Assembly: GCF_000720425.1 (NCBI RefSeq)
Contig: NZ_JOAJ01000013.1
Location: 52,328-116,327 of the forward strand
Length of the DNA stretch: 64,000 nucleotides
Source: Nocardia rhamnosiphila NBRC 108938
GTDB lineage: Bacteria > Actinomycetota > Actinomycetes > Mycobacteriales > Mycobacteriaceae
Direction: 5' to 3'
Notes under the pieces: generated by a model
Told to the model about the DNA's origin: nothing
The model's database searches: none
The model's input: the letters and a program-made list of their open reading frames with translations, nothing else
In this document: positions 17,986-26,155 of the stretch, piece by piece
How the letters are laid out: every line of letters begins with the position of its first letter
How positions within the stretch are numbered: the first letter of the stretch is position 1
Made by a program: the position numbers and the translations under genes

Positions 17986-19163
17986 ACATTCCGCTCTGGA
18001 ACTGGCTGGTCCGGCATCGGGTCGGCGTGGCGAACCTCGGCCTGGTGGTGGTGCTGGTCGTGGGGTGCGGGTATCTGGGCGCCGAGGTGCTGCGGATCAA
18101 TCTGCTGCCCAACAGCACCTACCGGGTGACGGTGGAACTGACCGGGTCCGGCGGGTTGCTCACGGACAACGATGTCAATTTCCGTGGCTCCCGGGTGGGG
18201 CGGGTCGCCGATGTCCGGGTCTCGGAGACCGGGATCGAGGCCGTCGCCGAAATAGATTCCGCGATAGATATTCCGGTGGGCGGCACCGTGGTGGTAGGGC
18301 GGCTCTCGGCGGTGGGCGAGCAGTACCTGGACTTCCGGCCCGACGCCGACACCGGCCCCTACCTACGCGACGGTGACCGGGTCGAGGTGGCGCGCACGCG
18401 AATTCCGGTGACGACGCATTCGCTGCTGTCGAATATGAGCGCGATGATCAGCGGACTCAATCCCGAGCGGCTCACGGTGATCGTCGACGAACTGGACAAG
18501 GCGCTGGCCGGCGGGCCGGACCGGCTGCGCAATATGATCTCCGGCATCAGCCGCGCCATGGCGGGTCTGGAGGGTCTGCTGCCGCAGACCCGGCAGCTCA
18601 TCGAGAACCTGACCGTGATCGCCGACACCACGCAGTACGCCCAACCCGACCTCGGGACCCTCACCGGTTCCGCCGGGGCGCTGTTCCGGCAACTCACCGC
18701 GGCCGACCAGGAAGTGCGCCGACTGCTGGACCTCGCGCCCGGGCAGCTGGCCACCCTGGGCGGTTTCGTCACCGAGACCCAGGACCCGATCACGAACCTG
18801 GTCACCAACTTCGTGGCCATCACCCGGGCCGCGAAACTGCGGCAACCGGCGATCGCGGCGCTGTTCCCGGCGCTGCGGGCGGGTACCGCGGCGCTGAATG
18901 TGCCGGTGCACGACGGGATCTTCCATACGCTGGTGGATATCTGGCCGCGTCCCACCTGCGAATACAACACGATTCCGCTGGTCCCGACCGAGCGTATGGC
19001 CGATACCCGGGTGCCTTTGTACAACTACTGTGTGACCGATGATCCGGCGTTGCAGGTACGTGGTTCGGCCAACGCGCCCCGGCCGAATGTGCCCGACAAC
19101 ACCGCCGGACCACCGCCCGGCGTCAGCGGTGACGAACTGTCCCGCCCGATTCCGGGCCGTTGA
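17982..19163 (+). CDS. mceF: MCE family protein F
   Basis: A 393-residue Mce subunit. A membrane helix at about residues 13-33 is followed by the MCE domain (LLTDNDVNFRGSRVGRVADV). The C-terminal region has cysteines at RPTCEYNTIPL and YNYCVTDDP, then a Pro-rich tail. It starts at ATG 17982 overlapping mceE and is the last of the six Mce subunits. The next gene begins 13 bases downstream after a GAGGAG ribosome site. Confidence 0.92.
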   Translation: MNIPLWNWLVRHRVGVANLGLVVVLVVGCGYLGAEVLRINLLPNSTYRVTVELTGSGGLLTDNDVNFRGSRVGRVADVRVSETGIEAVAEIDSAIDIPVGGTVVVGRLSAVGEQYLDFRPDADTGPYLRDGDRVEVARTRIPVTTHSLLSNMSAMISGLNPERLTVIVDELDKALAGGPDRLRNMISGISRAMAGLEGLLPQTRQLIENLTVIADTTQYAQPDLGTLTGSAGALFRQLTAADQEVRRLLDLAPGQLATLGGFVTETQDPITNLVTNFVAITRAAKLRQPAIAALFPALRAGTAALNVPVHDGIFHTLVDIWPRPTCEYNTIPLVPTERMADTRVPLYNYCVTDDPALQVRGSANAPRPNVPDNTAGPPPGVSGDELSRPIPGR

Positions 19164-19176
19164 GGAGTAGACGAGC

Positions 19177-19896
19177 ATGAGTGAGGACACATCCGTGACA
19201 AGCGGGGACGCGGCGGATTCCGCGGCAGCGAACGCGGAAGCCCCGTCGCCCGGCACGGCGGATTCCGCACCTGCCGCGAGCGCCCCGGATCCGGCGCCGG
19301 GTGGCGGCGCGGACCGGTTGCGGAAGGTCACCGAGCCGGCCGACGAGGGCACCGATACAGGCACGGGGAAGCCGCGCTCCACCGCCCGGATCACCCGTCC
19401 GGTGATCGCTGTTCTCGTCGCGGCCGTGGTCGCGCTGCTGGGCGCGGTCGGGGTGGCCGGCTACCTGTATGTGCAGGAACAGGACAAATCCGAAACCCTG
19501 GCCGCGTACGAGGAAGCGCGGCAGGCGGCCTGCCGCTACGCTCCGGTGCTCGCCAACTACGACGCGAAGAATCTGGACCCGTACTTCTCGGCCGTAGCGG
19601 CGGGCGCCACCGGCGACTGGAAGAAGGAATTCGAGACGACCACCGCCGAACTGCGGGAGGCGCTCGTCGCGGGTCAGGTGGTCTCCACCGCCGGTGATAT
19701 CCAGTGCGCGGTGAAACAGGCCGATGCGGATTCGGCCGAGACCGTGGTGGTGATCGGGCAGACCATCACCAGCCTGGGCACCCGGGGGCAGCCCGCGCCG
19801 GGGCAGTTGAGCATGGTGATGCGGATGCAGAAGATCGACGGACACTGGCTGGTCGACCAGATGATCACTCCGCTCGCTCCGAGCCCGGCATCGTGA
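19177..19896 (+). CDS. Mce-associated membrane protein
   Basis: A 239-residue protein with a long acidic, Ala/Pro-rich N-terminus (residues 1-70), one membrane helix (VIAVLVAAVVALLGAVGVAG, about 76-95) and a C-terminal domain with an NTF2-like pattern (GHWLVDQM). Such Mam proteins end many mce operons and help stabilise the transporter. One protein of this type is present here, where some loci have two or more. ATG 19177 follows GAGGAG. Confidence 0.85.
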   Translation: MSEDTSVTSGDAADSAAANAEAPSPGTADSAPAASAPDPAPGGGADRLRKVTEPADEGTDTGTGKPRSTARITRPVIAVLVAAVVALLGAVGVAGYLYVQEQDKSETLAAYEEARQAACRYAPVLANYDAKNLDPYFSAVAAGATGDWKKEFETTTAELREALVAGQVVSTAGDIQCAVKQADADSAETVVVIGQTITSLGTRGQPAPGQLSMVMRMQKIDGHWLVDQMITPLAPSPAS

Positions 19897-19956
19897 TCGG
19901 GTACGCGCCCGGGCACGGGTCGCCGGCTCGTGACGGGACGCCCGACCGGGGCAGGC

Positions 19957-20002
19957 GGGCGAACGGCCGGGGCTAGTTAGTGGGCGAACGGCCGGGGGCT
20001 AG
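19957..20002. repeat. Tandem near-duplicate across the end of the double-TetR gene
   Basis: GGGCGAACGGCCGGGGCTAG (19957-19976) recurs at 19982-20002 with one extra G, at a 25-base period. The second copy supplies the TAG stop of the minus-strand regulator. It looks like a recent slippage duplication between convergent gene ends. Confidence 0.8.
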
Positions 20003-21297
20003 TGGGCGGGCCGGCCGTACAATACGGCTCGCATGAGCAGGGCCACCCGTTCCTGTGAGGCGGTCGCGACCGTGCCGAACGCGCGACCCAGGTCGACCAC
20101 GAGGGCGAAGGCCGCGTGGACGAGGAAACGTGCCTGCGGACCGGAGAGTTCGGGACGCACCTGCCGGACCAGCCGCGCCCATTCCTCCACGCTCAGCCGC
20201 TGCACATTGCGCAGGGCGGCGCGTTCCTCGGCGGGGACGTGCTGGAATTCGGTGTAGTAGACGAAGGTGAGTTCCCGTTCGGCGAACGAACCCTCGACGT
20301 ACTGGTCGATCAGCGAATCCAGCGCCTCCCGCGGTCCGGCCGCCCCGGCCACCGCGGGCCCGATCGCGCTGGATACCCGTTCGGCGGCGCGCCGGAAGGC
20401 GGCGGCCAGCAGATCGCTCTTACCGCGGTAGAAGCGGTACACCGCGGACGCCGCGGACAGGCCCGCCGCGGTGGCGATGTCCTCCACGCTCACATTCGGG
20501 TATCCGCGGGCGTGGAAGAGTTCCACACCCTTGCGGAGCAGTAGTTCGTGTTTGAACGATTCCGGGATCTCCACCGGGCGGGCGGGTTCGACCTCCCCCG
20601 GTTCCGGCAGCGTTACCGCCGCGAGATCCATGGCGGTGGAAACAAGCAGTCCGGCAAGGGCCTTCGTAGGTAGCGCCGCATGGTGATCGGCGATGCTGGT
20701 GATCACCGACAGCAGGGCCACCACCAGCACCTGGCGGTCCTGACCGCGTAGCTGCGGACGGTAGGCGGCGAGCCGGGTACCCAGCGCCTCCAGCACCGCG
20801 TTCTGCTGGACCTCCCGGATCTCGCGGTCCGCCGGCTCCAGGTAGCGGCCTTCCCAGCGCACCAGCGCCACACTGGCCCGGTTGGCGACCGTGACCGCGC
20901 TGAGTGCTTCCAGCACCGTACGCAACCGCTGCTCGGGCGGGGCCGCCGCGGCGTCGGTGTCGAGCCGCACCGATTCGGCCATGGCCTGGCCGACCCGCAG
21001 CGACTCCTCCTGGAACAGCGCGTACTTACTGGGGTAGTGGCGGTACAGGGCGGCGGAACTGATACCGAGCCCGCCGGCGATGTCCTCCATGCTCACGCCG
21101 TGGTATCCCAGCGAACCGAACGCGTTGGCCGCGGCCGCCGCGATCTGTGCCCGCCGGTTCTTCGGCCGGCGCCGCACGGGGCGAGCCGCCGCGGCACTCT
21201 CCTTCTTCCCGGTGGCTGCGTCGCTGCCCGGATCGTCGCGACCGTTCGCGCGCACCGGCGGCGCGGACGACCGGACCCGGCGATTGTCGACGCTCAT
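19999..21297 (-). CDS. Two-domain TetR-family regulator resembling Mce3R
   Basis: A 432-residue protein with two complete TetR units. The first DNA-binding domain is at about residues 48-95 (VSMEDIAGGLGISSAALYRHY), the second at about 252-297 (VSVEDIATAAGLSAASAVYRFY). Single-chain double-TetR repressors are unusual. Mycobacterial Mce3R, about 406 residues, has this architecture and controls an mce operon and lipid genes. Here the gene lies between an mce operon and kshA-hsaA-hsaC, so control of both is likely. ATG 21297 follows AGGA. Orthology to Mce3R is inferred from architecture and position. Confidence 0.85.
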   Translation of the reverse strand: MSVDNRRVRSSAPPVRANGRDDPGSDAATGKKESAAAARPVRRRPKNRRAQIAAAAANAFGSLGYHGVSMEDIAGGLGISSAALYRHYPSKYALFQEESLRVGQAMAESVRLDTDAAAAPPEQRLRTVLEALSAVTVANRASVALVRWEGRYLEPADREIREVQQNAVLEALGTRLAAYRPQLRGQDRQVLVVALLSVITSIADHHAALPTKALAGLLVSTAMDLAAVTLPEPGEVEPARPVEIPESFKHELLLRKGVELFHARGYPNVSVEDIATAAGLSAASAVYRFYRGKSDLLAAAFRRAAERVSSAIGPAVAGAAGPREALDSLIDQYVEGSFAERELTFVYYTEFQHVPAEERAALRNVQRLSVEEWARLVRQVRPELSGPQARFLVHAAFALVVDLGRAFGTVATASQERVALLMRAVLYGRPAH

Positions 21298-21659
21298 TCC
21301 GTAATCCTATCGTCGGGTAACCAGCGACAATGCCGCGCACCCCGCTCAGGGCCCGTTTCCGGGCGGCCGGTGCCCGGCCCGGCCCGGGTTTCCGGCTCGT
21401 CGCCGGGTGGCCGCGGGGGCCGGGGGCACGAGGACTCCCCGAGGGGAGAACACAACCATGGCACAAACCGGGGTCCCCGAGTCCCGGATACGGGGTACCG
21501 CGGCGGTCGAAGTGACCGGGGATTCCGGCCGGGCGGGACACGCCGGCGCAATCGCGGCGCCGAAACGTGTCCACTGACCGGGAACGCGGCTGGGTCGACC
21601 CGGCGCCCCAGGTCACTATCGGCGCAGTCACACAACTCCGCTGGAACATGGAGGTTCCG
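21298..21659. promoter_or_regulatory. Divergent control region between the double-TetR gene and kshA
   Basis: This 362-base gap serves two divergent genes. It contains half-sites TGACCGGG at 21513-21520 and TGACCGGGAA at 21575-21584, which resemble half of the palindrome at 32453-32479, but no full palindrome. A possible small open frame is described separately. No clear -10 or -35 boxes were found. Confidence 0.4.
21458..21577 (+). CDS. Possible small open reading frame upstream of kshA
   Basis: A 39-codon frame begins MAQTGVPESRIRG at ATG 21458, with GAGGGGAG about 9 bases upstream. It shows no known motif, no membrane segment and no cysteines. It could be a leader peptide or chance. Only the ribosome site argues for it. 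Confidence 0.2.
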   Translation: MAQTGVPESRIRGTAAVEVTGDSGRAGHAGAIAAPKRVH

Positions 21660-22835
21660 ATGCCGGATCTTGCACCGAACGGGCGACCCCAGCACGGTAC
21701 AGACGAATACAGGCAGATCGAGGCGGCCGCGGCCCCGACCCGGTTCGCGCGCGGCTGGCACTGCCTGGGCCTGGCGAAATCGTTTCGGGACGGGCAACCG
21801 CACGAGGTCAAGGCATTCGGCACCACGCTGGTGGTGTTCCGGTCCGAGACCGACGACACGCTGCACGTGCTCGACGCGTACTGCCGGCATATGGGCGGCA
21901 ACCTGGCCCAGGGGACGGTCAAAGGCGATTCCATCGCCTGCCCGTTCCACGACTGGCGCTGGGGCGGTAACGGCAAGTGCACCGGGATCCCGTACGCCCG
22001 GCGGGTACCGCCGCTGGCCCGCACCCGGGCCTGGCCGACGCTGGAACGTAACGGTCAGCTGTTCGTCTGGCACGACCCGCAGGGCAGCAAACCCACCGAC
22101 GCGGTGACGGTCCCGGAGATCGAGGGCTACGGCACCTCGGAGTGGACCGACTGGACCTGGAACTCCCTGCTGGTCGAGGGGTCGAACTGCCGGGAAATCG
22201 TGGACAACGTGGTCGATATGGCCCACTTCTTCTACGTCCACTACTCCTTCCCGCGCTACTTCAAGAACGTTTTCGAAGGGCATGTGGCGACCCAGTACAT
22301 GCGGTCCACCCCCCGTGGGGATATCAACGTCGGTACCAACTACGACGACCCGAATTCCTCGCTGCGCTCGGACGCCTCGTATTTCGGCCCGTCCTACATG
22401 ATCGACTGGCTGTGGAACGAGGCGCAGGGCATGACGATCGAGACGGTGCTGATCAACTGCCACTACCCGGTCACGTCGAATTCGTTCGTCCTGCAGTACG
22501 GCGCGATGGTGAAGAAACCCCAGGGTATGTCGGACTCCGACGCCGAGGCGATGGCGGCGCAGTTCGCGCGCGGTGTCGAGGTGGGTTTCGAACAGGACGT
22601 CGAGATCTGGAAGAACAAGGCGCCCATCGACAACCCGCTGCTCTCCGAGGAGGACGGGCCGGTCTACCAGCTGCGCCGCTGGTACCAGCAGTTCTATGTG
22701 GATGTCGAGGACATCACCGAGGACATGACCAAACGCTTCGAATTCGAGATCGATACCGAACGCGCCGTCACCAGCTGGGAGGCGGAGGTCGCGGACAACA
22801 TCGCCCGCGGCGCGGTACTCGACACCACCACCTGA
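21660..22835 (+). CDS. kshA: 3-ketosteroid 9-alpha-hydroxylase, oxygenase component KshA
   Basis: A 391-residue Rieske oxygenase. The Rieske centre is CRH then, about 17 residues on, CPFH (about residues 68-90). The mononuclear iron site is DMAHFFYVH, with the two histidines five residues apart. The sequence matches the KshA group, which hydroxylates C9 of androstadienedione and so triggers ring-B opening. The reductase KshB is not in the window. ATG 21660 is chosen because GGAGG lies 5 bases upstream. It is followed by hsaA and hsaC. Confidence 0.88.
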   Translation: MPDLAPNGRPQHGTDEYRQIEAAAAPTRFARGWHCLGLAKSFRDGQPHEVKAFGTTLVVFRSETDDTLHVLDAYCRHMGGNLAQGTVKGDSIACPFHDWRWGGNGKCTGIPYARRVPPLARTRAWPTLERNGQLFVWHDPQGSKPTDAVTVPEIEGYGTSEWTDWTWNSLLVEGSNCREIVDNVVDMAHFFYVHYSFPRYFKNVFEGHVATQYMRSTPRGDINVGTNYDDPNSSLRSDASYFGPSYMIDWLWNEAQGMTIETVLINCHYPVTSNSFVLQYGAMVKKPQGMSDSDAEAMAAQFARGVEVGFEQDVEIWKNKAPIDNPLLSEEDGPVYQLRRWYQQFYVDVEDITEDMTKRFEFEIDTERAVTSWEAEVADNIARGAVLDTTT

Positions 22836-22851
22836 CCCGAACATTTCTCCT

Positions 22852-22877
22852 GCGCGCCGGGTGAACACCCGGCGCGC
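22852..22877 (+). terminator. Strong hairpin between kshA and hsaA
   Basis: GCGCGCCGGGTG (22852-22863) and its exact reverse complement (22866-22877) form a 12-base stem 16 bases after the kshA stop and 18 bases before hsaA. There is no T-run. It may be a partial terminator, an attenuator, or a processing/stability hairpin that sets the kshA:hsaA ratio. Confidence 0.65.
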
Positions 22878-22895
22878 GTTACCTAGGAACCCATC

Positions 22896-24074
22896 ATGAC
22901 CAGAGTTCTCGACAATCTCGCGGCGATCGCCGACCAGCTGCGCGACCAGGCCCCGGAGGCCGAACGGCTCGGCCGGCTGCCGGATTCGACCGCGAAACTA
23001 CTGAAGTCGGCCGGCCCGATCCGGTTGTTGCAGCCGAAGAAGTACGGCGGGTTCGAGGCGCATCCGCGGGAGTTCGCCGAATCGGTGATGTCCGCGGCGG
23101 CGCTGGATCCGGCCACCGGCTGGATCTGCGGCATTGTCGGGGTACATCCCTGGCAGCTGGCCTTCGCCGATCCGCGGGTGCAGGAAGAAGTGTGGGGCGC
23201 CGACAACGACACCTGGATGGCGTCGCCGTACGCGCCGACCGGTATCGCCCGTCCGGTGGACGGCGGCTATATCTTCAACGGCCGCTGGCAGTTCAGTTCC
23301 GGAACCGACCACTGTGACTGGATCTTCCTCGGTGCCATGCTCGGCGACGAGCAGGGTGGGATCGCCGGTCCGCCGACGATGCTGCACATGATTCTGCCGC
23401 GGGCCGACTACGAGATCGTCGAGGACTCGTGGAACGTGGTGGGGCTCAAGGGCACCGGCTCCAAGGACATCGTCGTTAAAGACGCGTTCGTGCCGTCGTA
23501 CCGGGTGATGAACGGGGACCACGTCATCGACGGCACCGCGCAGCGCGAGTACGGCGTCACCGAGACGCTGTACAAGATGCCGTGGTCGACGATGTTCCCG
23601 CTGGGTATCAGCGCGGCGGTCATCGGGATCGCGGAGGGCGCGCTGGCCGCGCATCTGGACTACCAGCGCGGCCGGGTGGGTGCGCAGGGGACGGCGGTCA
23701 AGGACGATCCGTACGTGCTGTTCGCGATCAGCGAGGCCGCCGCCGATATCAACGCCGCGCGCCAGGAACTGCTGGCCAATGTGGACCGGATCTGGGGCAT
23801 TGTCGAATCCGGCGGCGAGGTGGATTTCGCGCTCCGCGCGGCCGGACGCCGCACCCAGGTGCGGGCGGCCTGGCGAGCGGTGATGGCCGTGGACCAGATC
23901 TTCGCCCGGTCGGGCGGTAACGCGCTGCGCATGGACAAACCGCTGCAGCGGTACTGGCGCGACGCCCACGCCGGCCTCAATCACGCCATCCATGTACCGA
24001 GCACCGTCTACCACGCCTCGGCGCTGAGCTCGATGGGTTTCGACCCGGCCGAGCATCTTCGCTCGATGATCTGA
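22896..24074 (+). CDS. hsaA: 3-HSA flavin-dependent monooxygenase, oxygenase subunit HsaA
   Basis: A 392-residue flavin monooxygenase with the acyl-CoA dehydrogenase fold. Length and segments such as ATGWICGIVGVHPWQLAF and WNVVGLKGTGSKDIVV match HsaA, which hydroxylates the phenolic ring of 3-HSA to a catechol using reduced flavin from HsaB. HsaB is not seen nearby. ATG 22896 follows AGGA at 7 bases. The following gene, hsaC, encodes the next step. Confidence 0.88.
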   Translation: MTRVLDNLAAIADQLRDQAPEAERLGRLPDSTAKLLKSAGPIRLLQPKKYGGFEAHPREFAESVMSAAALDPATGWICGIVGVHPWQLAFADPRVQEEVWGADNDTWMASPYAPTGIARPVDGGYIFNGRWQFSSGTDHCDWIFLGAMLGDEQGGIAGPPTMLHMILPRADYEIVEDSWNVVGLKGTGSKDIVVKDAFVPSYRVMNGDHVIDGTAQREYGVTETLYKMPWSTMFPLGISAAVIGIAEGALAAHLDYQRGRVGAQGTAVKDDPYVLFAISEAAADINAARQELLANVDRIWGIVESGGEVDFALRAAGRRTQVRAAWRAVMAVDQIFARSGGNALRMDKPLQRYWRDAHAGLNHAIHVPSTVYHASALSSMGFDPAEHLRSMI

Positions 24075-24107
24075 CCGGCCGGGGACGAGAAGAACGACAG
24101 GAACGAA

Positions 24108-25013
24108 ATGACCGATATCAAGAGCCTCGGCTATGTACAGATACAGACCACGAATATGGAGCGCTGGCGGCAGTTCGCCTTGGACGTGCTCGGCTTCGCG
24201 GAGGGGTCCGGACCCGACGAGAACGCGCTCTACCTGCGGATGGACGAGCGGGCCGCGCGGATCGTGGTAGTCGCCGGGGAGACCGACGAGGTGGTGCGGA
24301 TCGGCTGGGAGGTCCGTGACCACGCCGCGCTGCGGCGGGTGCGGGAGACCGTGTCCGAGGCGGGTATCACGGTGGAATCGCTGTCCCAGGCCGATGCCGA
24401 CGCCCGCCGGGTGGAGGAGGCGATCACCTTCACCGACCCCGCCGGCGCCACGCTGGAGGTATTCCACGGCCCCGTACTCGACCACAGCCCGGTGGTGACC
24501 CCGTTCGGCGCCCGGTTCGTCACGGGCGCCCAGGGCCTGGGGCACGTGGTGCTGCCCACCATGGACCTGGGCGGTGCGTTCGAGTTCTATACCGAGGTCC
24601 TCGGTTTCCTGCCGCGCGGCGCGTTCCGGGTGCCGGCGCCGCCCGAGTTCGGGCCGGTGCGGATCCGTTTCCTGGGCGTGAACGAACGCCACCACAGCCT
24701 GGCGCTGTGCCCCGCGCCGCACGGCGGCGCGCCCGGGTTGGTGCACATCATGGTGGAGGTCGATTCGCTCGACGCGGTGGGCCAGGCGCTGGACCGGGTG
24801 GCGAAGGACGGGTTCTCGGTGTCCTCGACGCTGGGCCGGCACACCAACGACAAGATGGTGTCGTTCTACGTGCGCGCCCCCGGCGGCTGGGATATCGAAT
24901 TCGGCACCGACGGGATGAAGGTCGACGAGAAGTACTACACCGCGGAGGAGATCACCGCGGACAGCTACTGGGGCCACGATTGGTCCGGTAGCGAACCACT
25001 GGCAGCGATGTAA
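24108..25013 (+). CDS. hsaC: Extradiol catechol dioxygenase HsaC
   Basis: A 301-residue two-domain type-I extradiol dioxygenase. The predicted iron ligands are His146 (GLGHVVL), His213 (LVHIMVEV) and Glu264 (WDIEFGTDG), with active-site His195/196 (ERHHSLAL), His245 (GRHTND) and Tyr254. This pattern and the hsaA neighbour fit HsaC, which cleaves the steroid-derived catechol 3,4-DHSA. A strong terminator-like hairpin follows 21 bases after the stop. Confidence 0.9.
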   Translation: MTDIKSLGYVQIQTTNMERWRQFALDVLGFAEGSGPDENALYLRMDERAARIVVVAGETDEVVRIGWEVRDHAALRRVRETVSEAGITVESLSQADADARRVEEAITFTDPAGATLEVFHGPVLDHSPVVTPFGARFVTGAQGLGHVVLPTMDLGGAFEFYTEVLGFLPRGAFRVPAPPEFGPVRIRFLGVNERHHSLALCPAPHGGAPGLVHIMVEVDSLDAVGQALDRVAKDGFSVSSTLGRHTNDKMVSFYVRAPGGWDIEFGTDGMKVDEKYYTAEEITADSYWGHDWSGSEPLAAM

Positions 25014-25034
25014 CCGCGCCGCCTGCGGCGATGT

Positions 25035-25066
25035 GGAGCCGAGGCCTCGGACGGGGCCTCGGCTCC
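25035..25066 (+). terminator. Transcription terminator after hsaC
   Basis: GGAGCCGAGGCC (25035-25046) and its exact reverse complement (25055-25066) form a 12-base GC-rich stem with an 8-base loop just after hsaC. A short TT follows rather than a long T-run, which is usual for high-GC actinobacteria. Confidence 0.75.
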
Positions 25067-25128
25067 TTACGCGTCTCATGAGATCGGCGGACGGGGATGT
25101 CCCGGGCGGGCCTGTATCGAGACGGTTG

Positions 25129-25175
25129 GAACGGCCCTTGGGGCCGGGTTTAGCACCCGGTTCTGGGGGCCGTTC
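25129..25175. ncRNA. Nested stem-loop element upstream of the IclR gene
   Basis: GAACGGCCC (25129-25137) pairs with GGGCCGTTC (25167-25175). Inside it CCGGGT (25144-25149) pairs with ACCCGG (25155-25160) around a 5-base loop, with extra G-U pairs possible. The compound fold lies about 120 bases before the IclR start and after the hsaC terminator. It could be a second terminator or a structured RNA; nothing identifies a known class. Confidence 0.45.
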
Positions 25176-25232
25176 GTGATTTTCGGCCAACCTTTGCGAT
25201 TCGTGTGACAGCTACCACAAAGGAATGCTACT

Positions 25233-25260
25233 AATAGGAATATGCCTATTCGGCATATTC
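25233..25260. promoter_or_regulatory. Overlapping palindromes, probable IclR operator
   Basis: GAATATGCC (25238-25246) and its reverse complement (25252-25260) form a palindrome with a 5-base centre. A second palindrome, AATAGG (25233-25238) with CCTATT (25045+200, i.e. 25245-25250), overlaps it. The AT-rich block stands out from its GC-rich surroundings and lies 37 bases upstream of the regulator, as expected for autoregulation. Confidence 0.65.
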
Positions 25261-25296
25261 GATTGGGCATCAGCTCGTAGACCCAATGGAGGGCTC

Positions 25297-26139
25297 ATGA
25301 CTATGCAGGCCGACGCCGCCACCCCGAGCGCTGTGCTCGACCGCGTCTCGCTCGTTCTCGACGCGTTCGAGGGCCCGGGACGCCTCACGCTCGCCCAGAT
25401 AGTGCGGCGGACCGGGCTACCCCGGTCCTCGGCGCACCGCATCCTGGAGCGGCTCGTACAACTGCGCTGGTTGCGGCGCGACGGCCGGGACTACGAACTG
25501 GGCCTGCGGTTGATGGAACTCGGCTCGCTGGCGGTGCACCAGGACCGGCTGCACCGCGCCGCCGTGCCGTTCCTGCACGAACTGCACCGCACCACCGGAT
25601 GCGTGGTGCATCTGGCCGTGCTCGACGGCACGGACGTGGTGTACCTGGACAAGGTCGGCGGACGGCTGGCGGGCGCGGTACCGACCCGCGTCGGAGGCCG
25701 CCAGCCCGCGCACTGTACGGCGGTGGGCAAAGCGATCCTCGCCTACGCCGACGGCGAGCGCGGCAATGTGTTCGGTGCCGGCCCCGTCCGGCCGAAGACG
25801 CGGTACTCCATCGCCACGGCCGCGCAACTGCGGGCCGAACTGGCCAAGGTCCGCGCGCACGGTATCGCCTTCGAGCGCGAGGAATCACTGGCCGGATTCG
25901 GGTGCGTGGCGGCACCGGTCGGAGAGATCGGTCAGGCGGTGGCCGCGGTATCGATCTGCGGGCCGGTGGACCGGATGAGCTTCGATCACCGGACGGCCGC
26001 ACCGGTGCGGATGACCGCGCTGGGGATCTGGCGCAATGTCGAGGACGGCCGGGTCCGGGTGCATCCCACGCTGCAGCAGTCCCGCCCGCTGGGCTCGGTG
26101 CCGAGGCCCCACCCGACGCCGGCCCTGCAGTACGTCTGA
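25297..26139 (+). CDS. IclR-family transcriptional regulator
   Basis: A 280-residue IclR regulator. The winged helix-turn-helix is at about residues 12-62 (LTLAQIVRRTGLPRSSAHRIL), and the effector-binding domain follows, with VGGRQPAHCTAVGKAILAY and FEREESLAGFGCVAAPV as family marks. ATG 25297 is preceded by GGAGG. It lies downstream of kshA-hsaA-hsaC but is separated by two hairpin elements, so it probably has its own promoter. It likely senses an aromatic or steroid intermediate, by family analogy. Confidence 0.88.
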   Translation: MTMQADAATPSAVLDRVSLVLDAFEGPGRLTLAQIVRRTGLPRSSAHRILERLVQLRWLRRDGRDYELGLRLMELGSLAVHQDRLHRAAVPFLHELHRTTGCVVHLAVLDGTDVVYLDKVGGRLAGAVPTRVGGRQPAHCTAVGKAILAYADGERGNVFGAGPVRPKTRYSIATAAQLRAELAKVRAHGIAFEREESLAGFGCVAAPVGEIGQAVAAVSICGPVDRMSFDHRTAAPVRMTALGIWRNVEDGRVRVHPTLQQSRPLGSVPRPHPTPALQYV

Positions 26140-26155
26140 CCGGTGTCGTGCTCGC

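Noticed and set aside
10507..19896. Naming the operon mce4 (cholesterol importer)
   Set aside because: The neighbouring genes differ from the typical mce4 locus and the regulator resembles Mce3R; the numbered class cannot be decided without phylogeny.
21298..21659. KstR-type operator before kshA
   Set aside because: No good match to the TnnAACnnGTTnnA pattern known for KstR was found in the gap.
22998..25190. Long minus-strand open frame opposite hsaA and hsaC
   Set aside because: No recognisable domain; the plus strand encodes two well-supported enzymes.
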